Part shown: one piece after another, positions 49,152 to 58,693 of the stretch
Position numbering within the stretch: position 1 is the first letter of the stretch
Layout of the letters: every line of letters starts with the position of its first letter
Origin: Alphaproteobacteria bacterium
Lineage (GTDB): Bacteria; Pseudomonadota; Alphaproteobacteria; Sphingomonadales; JAKSBY01
Direction of reading: 5' to 3'
DNA: 64,000 nt
Assembly (NCBI GenBank): GCA_021774625.1
Contig: JAJFIV010000031.1
Span: 1 to 64,000 of the forward strand
Notes under the pieces: model-generated
The model's database searches: none
Told to the model about the DNA's origin: nothing
The model's input: only the letters and a program-made list of their open reading frames with translations
Program-made: the position numbers and the translations under genes

Positions 49152-50229
49152 CTGACAGAGCCTGCTTCATGCGATCATTGAACAGTCCACACCGACCGGC
49201 AAGCTGAATTAAATGAATATCGGCATCTGTATTAACTTCAATCACGACCGGGCCCTTATCGGTAAAAGCGATGTCCCAGTGCTGTAATCCAAGACCTTGG
49301 AAATTCACGGCTGCCCGGCAGCATTGATCAATAAGATTTTTCCACCCGGGTAATTTGTGACCCTTAATCCTTTTGTCCGTATCCGGATGGATAGCGGTTT
49401 CCCGGTACTGTTCTCCGATACCGCTGATGATGCGTTTAATTGCGCCTGTTTCAATGTCAATCCATCCCAGCAGGTTGCCATTTTTACCCATGGAGAAATT
49501 ATCGGTCATATTCTTGCCGGTTCCGATTTTCCAGAACGCGCAAAATATGTAAGGGTTCCCGGCATTCAGCATAATCATCAGTCTGACGCATGAGACCGTC
49601 GAGCCGATGAACGCGCTTATGCCGCTGTCTTGCTGCAGCACTTTCTGAACCAGCATCCCATCATAAGGCGAAAAATCAAGCATTTGCCGCAAATGTCTAA
49701 CAGACAAAACAGTGTCATTGCCCAAACGCCAGGATTGGATATCCGGGTCATACTGTTTGATCAAAAATGACGATCGGCCGTAGGTTCCTGCGTTGGGTTT
49801 CATAAAAACCGGGTACTGCACCTCATCCTGCAAGTGGCGGATGAAGGCGTCCGGGTCTGAGAAAACCGGCTCGCCGCCAACCCGTCTTCGGGCAGAGCTA
49901 TAAAGAGCGACCATTTCCGGTATGGGGACCGCCAGTGATTTCAGGAACCTGTAGCAGAGTATTTTGTCATTTGCGGCAGCGAGCCAATGCGAATCATTGA
50001 GAGACCTGTCTATGGCAACATTCTTTTTCCATCCCATGAAATCCTCAGGCCTGCCAGAATCCAGCGCATCGCTTTCATATAATCTGAGATCAAAATAGTC
50101 GCTCGGTCCGACTTGACCTTCACATCGGCATAAATATGCTATTTCCCTGATTTGGCTGATGATTCCCTTGCCGGATACGATTTTTGCGTATTTCGCCCTC
50201 TTCAATAACTGAACTATTCGCGCAAGCAT
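49078..50229 (-). CDS. ATP-grasp-fold protein, subfamily A copy 2
   Basis: QYPVFMKPNAGTYGRSSFLIKQ ... FWKIGTGKNMTDNFSMGKNGNLLGWIDIETG ... LQHWDIAFTDKGPVVIEVNTDADIHLIQ. Confidence 0.8.
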   Translation of the reverse strand: MLARIVQLLKRAKYAKIVSGKGIISQIREIAYLCRCEGQVGPSDYFDLRLYESDALDSGRPEDFMGWKKNVAIDRSLNDSHWLAAANDKILCYRFLKSLAVPIPEMVALYSSARRRVGGEPVFSDPDAFIRHLQDEVQYPVFMKPNAGTYGRSSFLIKQYDPDIQSWRLGNDTVLSVRHLRQMLDFSPYDGMLVQKVLQQDSGISAFIGSTVSCVRLMIMLNAGNPYIFCAFWKIGTGKNMTDNFSMGKNGNLLGWIDIETGAIKRIISGIGEQYRETAIHPDTDKRIKGHKLPGWKNLIDQCCRAAVNFQGLGLQHWDIAFTDKGPVVIEVNTDADIHLIQLAGRCGLFNDRMKQALSDAETRRKKARTDAVFRAQNPELGL

Positions 50230-50349
50230 AGGGTTTGGATTTCGCTCTGTCTGAGAATTGGGGACTGTATTTTTAGCCTAATTCAGAATATCTTATATCA
50301 GCTTAACAGATTTATCTAACGTAATGGTTACCAACCGCGAGAGGCAAAA

Positions 50350-51336
50350 ATGAGGCAAATATATTTTTTAATGCTCTTTTGTGGCGGGCTGTCCATTGCT
50401 GGCGCAGCGGCCGTTGCGGATACGCTTATTGTCGGCAACAAAGGGGTCGATACAGTCAGCTTCATCGATCTTGAAACGGGCGCGGAGATTGCGGAGGTTA
50501 AATCCGGCAATGCCCCCCATGAGGTAGCGGTCCGGAAGGATGGCCGGATCGCAGTTGTCGTGAATTATGGGGCAAACAGCGTGGATGTTTATGCTGTGGC
50601 CAGTGCTTCCCATGTAAAATCCATCTCACTCGGCCGGCATTCCCGTCCCCATGGCATTCTGTGGCTGCCGGACCAGAAACACGTGGCGATCACCACGGAA
50701 GGGAGCCGGCATCTGGTCGTGGTGGATGTGGAAGCGGGCGCAGTGGTGAATGCCATTGCGACCGGCCAGCGGTCATCCCATATGGTTGCCGTCAGTCCAG
50801 ACGGCAGCCGGGCATTTGTCGCCAATATTGCTGCGGGCACGTTTACGGCGATTGATCTGAAGAAGGGCGTCAAACTCCGTGATATAAAGGCCGGTGATGA
50901 CCCGGAAGCGATTGCGGTGACACCCGACGGACGGGAGGTCTGGGTCGGCAACAATGGGTCGCACAATGTTATGGTTTATGATGCGGAGACACTGGAACGA
51001 AAGGCCGTCATTAAGACGGGGCGGACACCGATCCGGGTACAAATCAGCCCGGACGGTCAATACGCGGTCACCGCCGATATCGGCGATGGACATCTCAGTG
51101 TGATCGATACGGCCGCCAAAAAAATTATCCGTACGGTTGCGCTGGATGGCGGCGAAGGGACCCCGCGGCCGGTCACGCTCCTGTTTCAGCCGGATGGCAC
51201 GCGGCTGTTCGCGGCCCTGCCGTCGCTAGCCCGGGTTGCCATCATCGATACGGCGAGCTGGCGGCAAACGGGTCTGCTCACGGCAAAGCCCGGCTCGGAT
51301 GGCCTCGGCTATTCGCCCCTGAATATAACGCGTTAA
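50350..51336 (+). CDS. Secreted YVTN/YncE-like beta-propeller protein
   Basis: Signal peptide; repeats such as SHMVAVSPDGSRAFVANIAAGTFTAIDLKKG, PEAIAVTPDGREVWVGNNGSHNVMVYDAETLE, PIRVQISPDGQYAVTADIGDGHLSVIDTAAK. Confidence 0.9.
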   Translation: MRQIYFLMLFCGGLSIAGAAAVADTLIVGNKGVDTVSFIDLETGAEIAEVKSGNAPHEVAVRKDGRIAVVVNYGANSVDVYAVASASHVKSISLGRHSRPHGILWLPDQKHVAITTEGSRHLVVVDVEAGAVVNAIATGQRSSHMVAVSPDGSRAFVANIAAGTFTAIDLKKGVKLRDIKAGDDPEAIAVTPDGREVWVGNNGSHNVMVYDAETLERKAVIKTGRTPIRVQISPDGQYAVTADIGDGHLSVIDTAAKKIIRTVALDGGEGTPRPVTLLFQPDGTRLFAALPSLARVAIIDTASWRQTGLLTAKPGSDGLGYSPLNITR

Positions 51337-51339
51337 AGC

Positions 51340-52503
51340 TTATATCCGGTTGATCCATGATTTATGGTCCCTGGCATAGAGATAGACGGGATTTTTGGAA
51401 ATATTCCGTAAGGTCTTTCGCAATCCGTCATCAATTATGCCCATACAATGGATCTGCGGCAGGTCGCCCAAGTCATTCACTTCCAATAAAACGGGCCCCT
51501 TATCGGTTAGGGCCAGATCCCAATGCTGTATCTTCATCAAGGGGAAAGAGGAAGATGCGGTTTTCACGCATTCCTTCGCCAGTTCCCAATCCGGCAGTAT
51601 GAAACCATCCAGCCTGGCAATGGGGTGAGCCTTGAACGCAGGATCGGCGGCGTGAGGCCAGGCCGCACATTTCGGTTCAATGACCGTTCCGGACGCGGTG
51701 TCGATCTTCGAGACCCAATTTCCGGATTTTCCTTTACTGAAATTGTCATTATAGTTTTTGCCCGTGGCAATTTTCCATACGGTATAGGAGATGCGGGGTG
51801 TGTTTTCTTCCCGGAAGACCACAATGCGCGCGCTTGAGATAGCCGTACCGCCCGTGGCTTCGCGAATGGCCGGGTGAGGCCGGAGGACGTCCTGAAACAA
51901 CCAGCCGCAGGCTTTTCTAAAATAGGGCCCGTCAGCGCGGGTCAGTCTCTCAATGAGGGTTTCAACACCAAGCTTTTCTTCCGCCGCCATGCGAATCATG
52001 TCGGTTTTCGGGTCATAATCCAGACAGGCAAAGGAATTTTTCCCCTGCTGGCTGTAAGCGGCTTTAAGGTAAAAAGGATAGGAAGCCGTTGTTCGCAAAA
52101 ACGCGCCCAGCCCGGCGCGGTCTGTCAGATCGGCCATCCCCTCTATTCCGGCGCCTCCTGGCTTATAGACCGCCTTTAATGGCGGAGTAGGCAGGCCGCG
52201 GGCGCGCATCAGAGTTTCAAATGCCAGTTTATCCCATGCCGCCGTAACGCCGTTGCGTTCATTGAGGAGATAACTGATGGCAAGCTGATATCTCCATCCC
52301 AGATAATCTCTTACCTTTTCCGGCCGGGTACGGAAAATATGATATATCCTCTGGGAATAATAATCGGATATGCCGATATTATAACTGCCGAGCAGAATCC
52401 GTATAAGATCGATGATCTGGTGCGTGTAGGAAACGTCCTCCAGTTTCTTCGTGAGGGCCATTATTCCTGTCTGTTTTTTTATTTTAGAAAACATCGCGTG
52501 CAA
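51340..52503 (-). CDS. ATP-grasp-fold protein, subfamily A copy 3
   Basis: TAAWDKLAFETLMRARGLPTPPLKA ... YPFYLKAAYSQQGKNSF ... VWKIATGKNYNDNFSKGKSGNWVSKIDTASG ... IQHWDLALTDKGPVLLEVNDLGD; close to copy 1. Confidence 0.8.
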   Translation of the reverse strand: MHAMFSKIKKQTGIMALTKKLEDVSYTHQIIDLIRILLGSYNIGISDYYSQRIYHIFRTRPEKVRDYLGWRYQLAISYLLNERNGVTAAWDKLAFETLMRARGLPTPPLKAVYKPGGAGIEGMADLTDRAGLGAFLRTTASYPFYLKAAYSQQGKNSFACLDYDPKTDMIRMAAEEKLGVETLIERLTRADGPYFRKACGWLFQDVLRPHPAIREATGGTAISSARIVVFREENTPRISYTVWKIATGKNYNDNFSKGKSGNWVSKIDTASGTVIEPKCAAWPHAADPAFKAHPIARLDGFILPDWELAKECVKTASSSFPLMKIQHWDLALTDKGPVLLEVNDLGDLPQIHCMGIIDDGLRKTLRNISKNPVYLYARDHKSWINRI

Positions 52504-52601
52504 ACCTGACTGAACAGGGCAGTGTCCGGGCAGTCTAGAACAAAGACTGTTTATCGGCGGTTAAGCCGGCTGGAAAATCTTCGATTGAAACCTGATCCTG
52601 G

Positions 52602-54008
52602 TCAGTCCGCGCTGTCCGCCACTTCAAATTCCAGTTCCTGCAGTTGTGGCAGGGCCTTGAGTTGATCTGTAATCTCGGTCAGATCGCCGACCACCACCAG
52701 GGTCATATCCTGATCCCGCAAATAGCTGTTGGCCGCTTCTGAAACGGCTGCCGGTGTGACGGCCTTGATGGCCCCCACATAATTTTCCATGTCCGCCAGC
52801 GGCCTGCCATGCCGGTCAAGTGTCGCCAGCTGATCGAGAAGCCCGCCGCGGCTGGCGGAGCGCAGGACAAAGATACCGGCCATGTAATTCTTGAACCCGG
52901 TGATTTCCGCCGCATCCGGTGCGGTCGCCTGCAACCGGTCAATCTCGGCGAAGATTTCGGTCAGTGCCGGACCTGTGGCCTCGGTCGTCACGTCGGCGAT
53001 CTCCACCCAGTGGCTGGCGCCAACATAATCATTAAGAGTGGCCCGGGGAGAATATGTATAGCCTTTATCCTCCCGAATATTGCTGGTGATACGGGACGAA
53101 AAAGCACCGCCCAGCAGGGTGTGCGTTAACTCGAGCGCGGGCCGCCCTTCCGCGCTGACAGCGGGAACCGGCAGACCAAGATAAAGCGTGGATTGCGGCG
53201 CACCCGGCCGGTCAATCAGCTTCACCCGCATCTGTGCTTTTGGCGCCGGTGGATTTTTCAGGCCCTGCGGTCCGGCCGGCCAGTCCAGATAGGCTTCCTC
53301 GATGGCGCGCATGATCCGGCCGCTTTCAAACCGCCCGATCACAAAAAGATGGGTGCGCGCAGCGCCGAAATTGGCGTTATAAAAGTCCCTCACATTCTGC
53401 AGACTGTAGGATTGCAGAAGATCCGGCGCCGGATAAGGGTGGCCATAGGGATGATCACCATAGATCATTTCCGAAAAAGCCAGATTGGCGAGCGGCTGCG
53501 GCTGGCTGAGCGTGACCGAAAGATCGCGCAGAAAATCGCTCTTGATGCGGTCAAACTCGCTTTCCGGCAAAGTCGGATGCATCAGCACCTGACCGATGAG
53601 ATGAGTGGCTGAAGCAGAAAATTCGGAAAGCGCATCAATGGAAATAACCGTCTGGTCCGCGCCTACGGTGACAGTGAAATCACCGCCGATTTCCGCCGCC
53701 CAGAGAGCAAGCTCGGCCCCTCCCGCCTTGGCGGTCCCCTGTTTCATCATTTCGCCTGTCAAATCGGCGAGCCAGGTTTGATCCCCTTCGTCCAGATTGC
53801 CTGTCTTGACGACGGCGGCAATAGTCACTTTGGGGACGGCGCCAAAGGGCACAAAGGTCACTTTCAGGCCGTTGTCGAAACTCATCGTTTCCATGGGCGG
53901 CAGGGTGAAATCCTTTGGCTCCGCCGGCGGGGGCGGCAATTCCTGCGCCAGTGCGGCATTGAGTGAAAAACCGGCGAGGGCCGCTATGAGGATGGTAAGT
54001 TTTTTCAT
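52602..54008 (-). CDS. M16 peptidase family protein, apparently non-catalytic (no HxxEH)
   Basis: M16-like fold residues (SSRITSNIREDKGYTYSPRATLNDYVGASHWVEI), but the HxxEH position reads DLTGEMMKQGTA. Confidence 0.88.
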   Translation of the reverse strand: MKKLTILIAALAGFSLNAALAQELPPPPAEPKDFTLPPMETMSFDNGLKVTFVPFGAVPKVTIAAVVKTGNLDEGDQTWLADLTGEMMKQGTAKAGGAELALWAAEIGGDFTVTVGADQTVISIDALSEFSASATHLIGQVLMHPTLPESEFDRIKSDFLRDLSVTLSQPQPLANLAFSEMIYGDHPYGHPYPAPDLLQSYSLQNVRDFYNANFGAARTHLFVIGRFESGRIMRAIEEAYLDWPAGPQGLKNPPAPKAQMRVKLIDRPGAPQSTLYLGLPVPAVSAEGRPALELTHTLLGGAFSSRITSNIREDKGYTYSPRATLNDYVGASHWVEIADVTTEATGPALTEIFAEIDRLQATAPDAAEITGFKNYMAGIFVLRSASRGGLLDQLATLDRHGRPLADMENYVGAIKAVTPAAVSEAANSYLRDQDMTLVVVGDLTEITDQLKALPQLQELEFEVADSAD

Positions 54009-54021
54009 GATTCCTCTCCCC

Positions 54022-55404
54022 TTAAGACGCTGCGGACGGTTTGACCGCCAGCACTGTGCGGTTGGTGGGCCGGAGATATTTCTCCACGGTTTTCTGCATC
54101 AGTTCCGGCGTAACCTTTTCAAAGTCTTCTTCCAGCCGGTTGATACGGCCGGGATCATCATCGAACAGCGCGAACGCCGCCAGCATGTCCACCAGCCCAA
54201 AGCGTGTGGCGGAACCCACCGTATCGTAAAAACCCGAACGCAGCTTGGTTTTCGCCCGCATGATATCTTTTTCCGTGAAGGGCGTGGTGCGAACCTGTTC
54301 GATCACGGCGTCGACATCGGCGAGAATTGTATCCGCGCTATGGGTCGGGTCATGGATCAGGGCGCCCATCCAGAGCATAGGGCCATTGTAATTGAACATA
54401 TTGCCCAGCATGTTGATGCCGCCGAAAACCGATGAGGCATAGCCTTTTTCTTTCACCAGCTTTTGATGCAGAAGACTATCTTCACCCTGCAGCAGCAGAA
54501 TGTCCAGAAGCCCCATGGCGAAATATTCCGGCGTGTTGCGTTCGGGGACATGGTAGGCAAAGGCAAGCGCCGGTTGCGGCGCCAGCGCATCCTCTTTTTC
54601 AAAACGTTTTTCCACTTCCTGCCGGGGTTCGGAAAGGTCGGCTGGCGCAGGCAGTTCGCGGGCCGGAATATCGCCGAAATAGTCTTCGATCCAGGCCAGG
54701 GTCTGGATCGGATCAATATCGCCGGCCACCACCAGCACCGCATTGTTGGGTGAATAATAGGTGTCAAAGAATGATTTGACATCTTCCAGTGTGGCGGCAT
54801 CCAGATCGTCAAGGTCGCCATAAAAATTATGGGCATTATACCAGTTCTCATTGGCATATTGCGGCATATCCAGCCACGGGAAACCGCCATAGGGCTGGTT
54901 CAGGACATTGACTTTCACTTCGTTCTTCACCACGCCCTGCTGGTTTTCCAGGTTCGCCTGGGTGAGATCGAGAGCCGTCATGCGGTCCGCCTCCACCCAG
55001 AGAATCGTCTCGGTCACATTCGAAGGCACCACCTCGAAATAATTGGTGAAATCGAACCGGGTCGAGCCGTTATTGACGCCGCCATTGCCTTCAATCAGCT
55101 TATCAAACTCGCCTTTGGGCAGATTCGCTGATGCCTGAAACATCATATGTTCGAACAGATGGGCAAAGCCGGTGCGGTTCTGGGGTTCGATCCTGAAGCC
55201 AATATTATAATAAACGCCGATCGTCGTGGTCGGCACGCTGTGGTCTTCGGACAGGACAATACGCAAACCGTTATCCAGCTTATGGTATGAGACCGGCACT
55301 TCGAAGCGCTCAATTTCCCGCCGCTCCGGCGTCCCCTCGGTACAGGCGGTGAGAAAAAGTGCCGCAACGCCGGCAAGGACGGCAGGCCGCAAGTCCATTT
55401 GCAT
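54022..55404 (-). CDS. M16 zinc metallopeptidase, catalytic type
   Basis: RTGFAHLFEHMMFQASANLPKGEF (HxxEH) with a downstream ENQQGVVKNEV glutamate; N-terminal lipobox-like FLTAC. Confidence 0.93.
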   Translation of the reverse strand: MQMDLRPAVLAGVAALFLTACTEGTPERREIERFEVPVSYHKLDNGLRIVLSEDHSVPTTTIGVYYNIGFRIEPQNRTGFAHLFEHMMFQASANLPKGEFDKLIEGNGGVNNGSTRFDFTNYFEVVPSNVTETILWVEADRMTALDLTQANLENQQGVVKNEVKVNVLNQPYGGFPWLDMPQYANENWYNAHNFYGDLDDLDAATLEDVKSFFDTYYSPNNAVLVVAGDIDPIQTLAWIEDYFGDIPARELPAPADLSEPRQEVEKRFEKEDALAPQPALAFAYHVPERNTPEYFAMGLLDILLLQGEDSLLHQKLVKEKGYASSVFGGINMLGNMFNYNGPMLWMGALIHDPTHSADTILADVDAVIEQVRTTPFTEKDIMRAKTKLRSGFYDTVGSATRFGLVDMLAAFALFDDDPGRINRLEEDFEKVTPELMQKTVEKYLRPTNRTVLAVKPSAAS

Positions 55405-55585
55405 CGCTGTCGCTCCCTATTTATTATTAGATTAATTCCGCCGATATATTACGGATTTTTTCCAATTTTCCAAGTTCCTTTAAAAAAATAGCAATTTAGA
55501 GTCAGGGGTCACTTATGGAGTAAAGTGCGTTTTCATGCGTTTTATGCTAAGTGATAAAATAAAATATCCCGTTGGGAGCCAGTTC

Positions 55586-56650
55586 ATGAAACGACTTTGG
55601 ATGTATTTTCAGGAAATGCGACGGCACGCAAAAAACGGCCATTTGCCGGTGTGGCGGCAATTTCTTGAAATATGTCTTTTGTGGATTTTTCATCGCGTCG
55701 GTCCCGGTATTTACATGGAAGCGCGTCTTTGGCGGCGTGACATTCCCTTCAGTGAAAAGCGGCTCCATATGCACGAACAGGCTTACGCCAAGGCCGTGGA
55801 AAAACGGAATGACTACCGGTACCGGAAACTCTCGGAAAACAAGCTGATCGATAAAGCGGTCTTGTCGCTTTACGGGATTCCGACCCCCAGATTTTACGGG
55901 CATCTTAATCCGCTGCGCGGGGTAACATTTGACGGCCGGCCGCTGACCGGGCCGGCCGAGCTTGAGGCGCTCATCAGAAGACATTCCCTCGGCAAGCTCT
56001 GCTTTAAGCTGACAGAAAGTTATCACGGTCAGGGCTTCTGCGCGGCGGAATGCCTGCACAAGGGAGAGGCGGTTCTTTTGCGGCCATTATTTCAGGAAGC
56101 AACCTATGCGGTGGCGGAATTTTGCCGCGACGTGCTCAGTTTTCACGAGCGGACAGACTATCTGATCGAACAGTATCTGGAGCAGGATCCATGGTTTAAG
56201 GCTTATAACCCTACCAGTCTCAACACATTGCGGGTTCATGCTGCGTGGCGCGATAATGATGCCGCGCCCCGGGTTCTGGACGGGATGTTTCGGATGGGCA
56301 ATAAAGGGGCCCTGATCGACAGCACCCGGCGCGGCGGGCTTTTTGCCAAAATATACGCGGAAACCGGAACCCTGGGGCCGGGATATATCTCGACGGACAA
56401 GGATCATATCACTTATTCCCACCACCCGGATAATGGCCTTCCCCTGGAAGGCGTAAAAATACCCGGCTGGGAAAATACGAAAGAGTTGGTTTGCAAGGCT
56501 TTGCTTCTGTATCCTGAAACCAGGCTGATTGCCTTCGACATCGCCATGGGCCTGGACGGACCATATGTCATAGAAACCAACCTCAGGCCAGGCAGGCCCG
56601 GCCCGGCGCTGCTTAGAATTCCGGCCTGGCAATTGGCGAAACCCAGATGA
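55586..56650 (+). CDS. ATP-grasp-fold protein, subfamily B copy 1
   Basis: GPGIYMEARLWRRDIPFSEK ... NKLIDKAVLSLYGIPTPRFYG ... LCFKLTESYHGQGF ... NPTSLNTLRVHAAW ... DIAMGLDGPYVIETNLRPGRPG. Confidence 0.75.
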   Translation: MKRLWMYFQEMRRHAKNGHLPVWRQFLEICLLWIFHRVGPGIYMEARLWRRDIPFSEKRLHMHEQAYAKAVEKRNDYRYRKLSENKLIDKAVLSLYGIPTPRFYGHLNPLRGVTFDGRPLTGPAELEALIRRHSLGKLCFKLTESYHGQGFCAAECLHKGEAVLLRPLFQEATYAVAEFCRDVLSFHERTDYLIEQYLEQDPWFKAYNPTSLNTLRVHAAWRDNDAAPRVLDGMFRMGNKGALIDSTRRGGLFAKIYAETGTLGPGYISTDKDHITYSHHPDNGLPLEGVKIPGWENTKELVCKALLLYPETRLIAFDIAMGLDGPYVIETNLRPGRPGPALLRIPAWQLAKPR

Positions 56651-56669
56651 TCTTATCGGAGGTTAGGGA

Positions 56670-57746
56670 ATGCTCGGTAAAATAGCCGGCATGATTTCGG
56701 AAATGCGAGCCCGCAGTGATGAAGGGCATTTACCGGTGTCCGAACAAATGCGCGAGATGTTCACACTTTGGCGTATTAACAAGATCGGGCCGGGTTATTA
56801 TATGAAAGTCGGGTTGTGGCGCCGTGACATACCTTGGGCCGATAAGCTCGATTATGTGCTGGAAAGGGAATATATCCGGCGGCTCAAACTGCGCAATCCG
56901 ATACTCTATCATATCATGACCAAGAATAAATTCGCCGACAAGGCCATTCGCACCCTCTTCCATATCCCAACGCCGGACTATTGGGGGCTTTATCACCCCC
57001 GACGGGGCCATGATTTTGAAGGCAAACCGTTATGCAATGCGGAAGATATCGAACGTGTGATCCGCCGCAAGGCTTTTGGCCGCTTTTGCATCAAGTCGCT
57101 GGAGGAATATGGCGGAGCAGGCTTTGTGGCTGTTGAGAGCCAGGAACAGGATGGCCGGCTGATGTGCCGAAAGATTGAGAATGCGACATGGCAGCCCTTA
57201 TCGGCTTTCTGCCGGGATCATCTTAACGACACAGGAGTGCATGGAGTCCTGATCGAACAATATATAAAACAGCACCCTTGGTATAAGGCCGTCAACCCGA
57301 CCAGTGTGAATACGCTCCGCATCTATACTGTCTGGTATGACGATAAGAAGGAACCGGAGGTCATTGGCGGAATCTTTCGTTTTGGCCGGGCCGGTTCCGC
57401 TGTGGATAATACAGAAGCTGGCGGTATGTATGCGGGCATTGATCCGGAAACCGGCCGGCTCGGATCGTTGCGGTCCAAAACCAGTTTCACAAAGAGCGTG
57501 GGCCCCTCGCATCCTGACAGCGGGGTGAAACTGGAAGGCGAAATCCTGCCGCGCTGGGATGAGGCGAAAGCCCTGGCAACCGATGCCATCAAATGTATTT
57601 TTGGCATGCGGGCCATCGGCTTTGATGTGGCGTTTTCCGTTGACGGTCCGCTGATCGTGGAAGCCAGTGAGCGGGCCAATTATCTGGGTCTGGTGGCGAC
57701 CGGAATCCCGCCCGGCCGGTTTGCCCGGGCCACATCGAAACCTTAA
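56670..57746 (+). CDS. ATP-grasp-fold protein, subfamily B copy 2, variant metal-site motif
   Basis: GPGYYMKVGLWRRDIPWADK ... NKFADKAIRTLFHIPTPDYWG ... FCIKSLEEYGGAGF ... NPTSVNTLRIYTVW ... DVAFSVDGPLIVEASERANYLG. Confidence 0.72.
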   Translation: MLGKIAGMISEMRARSDEGHLPVSEQMREMFTLWRINKIGPGYYMKVGLWRRDIPWADKLDYVLEREYIRRLKLRNPILYHIMTKNKFADKAIRTLFHIPTPDYWGLYHPRRGHDFEGKPLCNAEDIERVIRRKAFGRFCIKSLEEYGGAGFVAVESQEQDGRLMCRKIENATWQPLSAFCRDHLNDTGVHGVLIEQYIKQHPWYKAVNPTSVNTLRIYTVWYDDKKEPEVIGGIFRFGRAGSAVDNTEAGGMYAGIDPETGRLGSLRSKTSFTKSVGPSHPDSGVKLEGEILPRWDEAKALATDAIKCIFGMRAIGFDVAFSVDGPLIVEASERANYLGLVATGIPPGRFARATSKP

Positions 57747-57763
57747 GCGAGGAGTGAGGCATT

Positions 57764-58693
57764 ATGACGATTTTGCAAGACAGAGTGAACAACGCCTTCG
57801 AAAAACTTGCGGCCGGCTTTTCGACTGCCTGCCCGGATGTACAGGTCGCAGAACTGGTCAAGGACTATGCCCGCTACCTGTCTCATCTTCCGATCGACGC
57901 CCATTTCAAATGGATTGATCCCGAAGCTTTGAAAATTGCCGCGGCCATCAAGGAAAAACACGGAATTACAGCTTATTATATGCTCAACAAGCTGGTACTC
58001 ATCCGGATGATGGAGGACTGGAACCCGGACAGGTCACCCGTCAAGCTGCCGCCTTCCATCACCGGACTCTATCCCGGCCAGTTTGAACGCATCCTTGATC
58101 AGATGGCGGAAAATGAAGACGGTTATTACGATCTTTCCAATGATCCGTTCATGAAGGATATGGGCATTCTTTGTTTCCGCCTTATCACGCATGGCTCCCG
58201 GCTGATGGAGCCATATTCCGGCATGTCCCGGAAGACGCTCCTCAGGCAGGGTCTGGCTGGAGGATTAAAAGCGGCCTGGTTCTTTTATGTTCGGATGAAG
58301 GGCTTTAAACCTTTTTTCGAAAACCACACTCATCCCAAAATGCTGCTGGAATTCAATGCGGAAGGATTTGCCAAATCCTACCACCGCATTGCCGATACAT
58401 TGGCGCTTAATCCGGAAATCAAGGGTCTGATGGGTGGCGCGTGGTTTCTCGATCCCGTTGTGCCCACCATGAATCCGCATCTCAGTTATATCCGGGATGT
58501 TTTGCTCGAAGGTGGTGCGGAATTCTTCTATGGCGGCACCGATCAGGGCGTGATCAATTCGGCCACCGCCACCTCTAAAACCCGCCGCCGCATGTATGAG
58601 GAAGGCAAATACATGCCCGCCGCCTATTTCTTCGTCTGGCCGCGGGAAAATCTGATCCAATGGTCAAAGGATCACCCGGAATTGCGGGGCTGA
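57764..58693 (+). CDS. Protein of unknown function, probably cotranscribed with the subfamily B ATP-grasp genes
   Basis: 309 aa ORF starting 17 bp after the preceding stop on the same strand; no family recognised. Confidence 0.75.
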   Translation: MTILQDRVNNAFEKLAAGFSTACPDVQVAELVKDYARYLSHLPIDAHFKWIDPEALKIAAAIKEKHGITAYYMLNKLVLIRMMEDWNPDRSPVKLPPSITGLYPGQFERILDQMAENEDGYYDLSNDPFMKDMGILCFRLITHGSRLMEPYSGMSRKTLLRQGLAGGLKAAWFFYVRMKGFKPFFENHTHPKMLLEFNAEGFAKSYHRIADTLALNPEIKGLMGGAWFLDPVVPTMNPHLSYIRDVLLEGGAEFFYGGTDQGVINSATATSKTRRRMYEEGKYMPAAYFFVWPRENLIQWSKDHPELRG

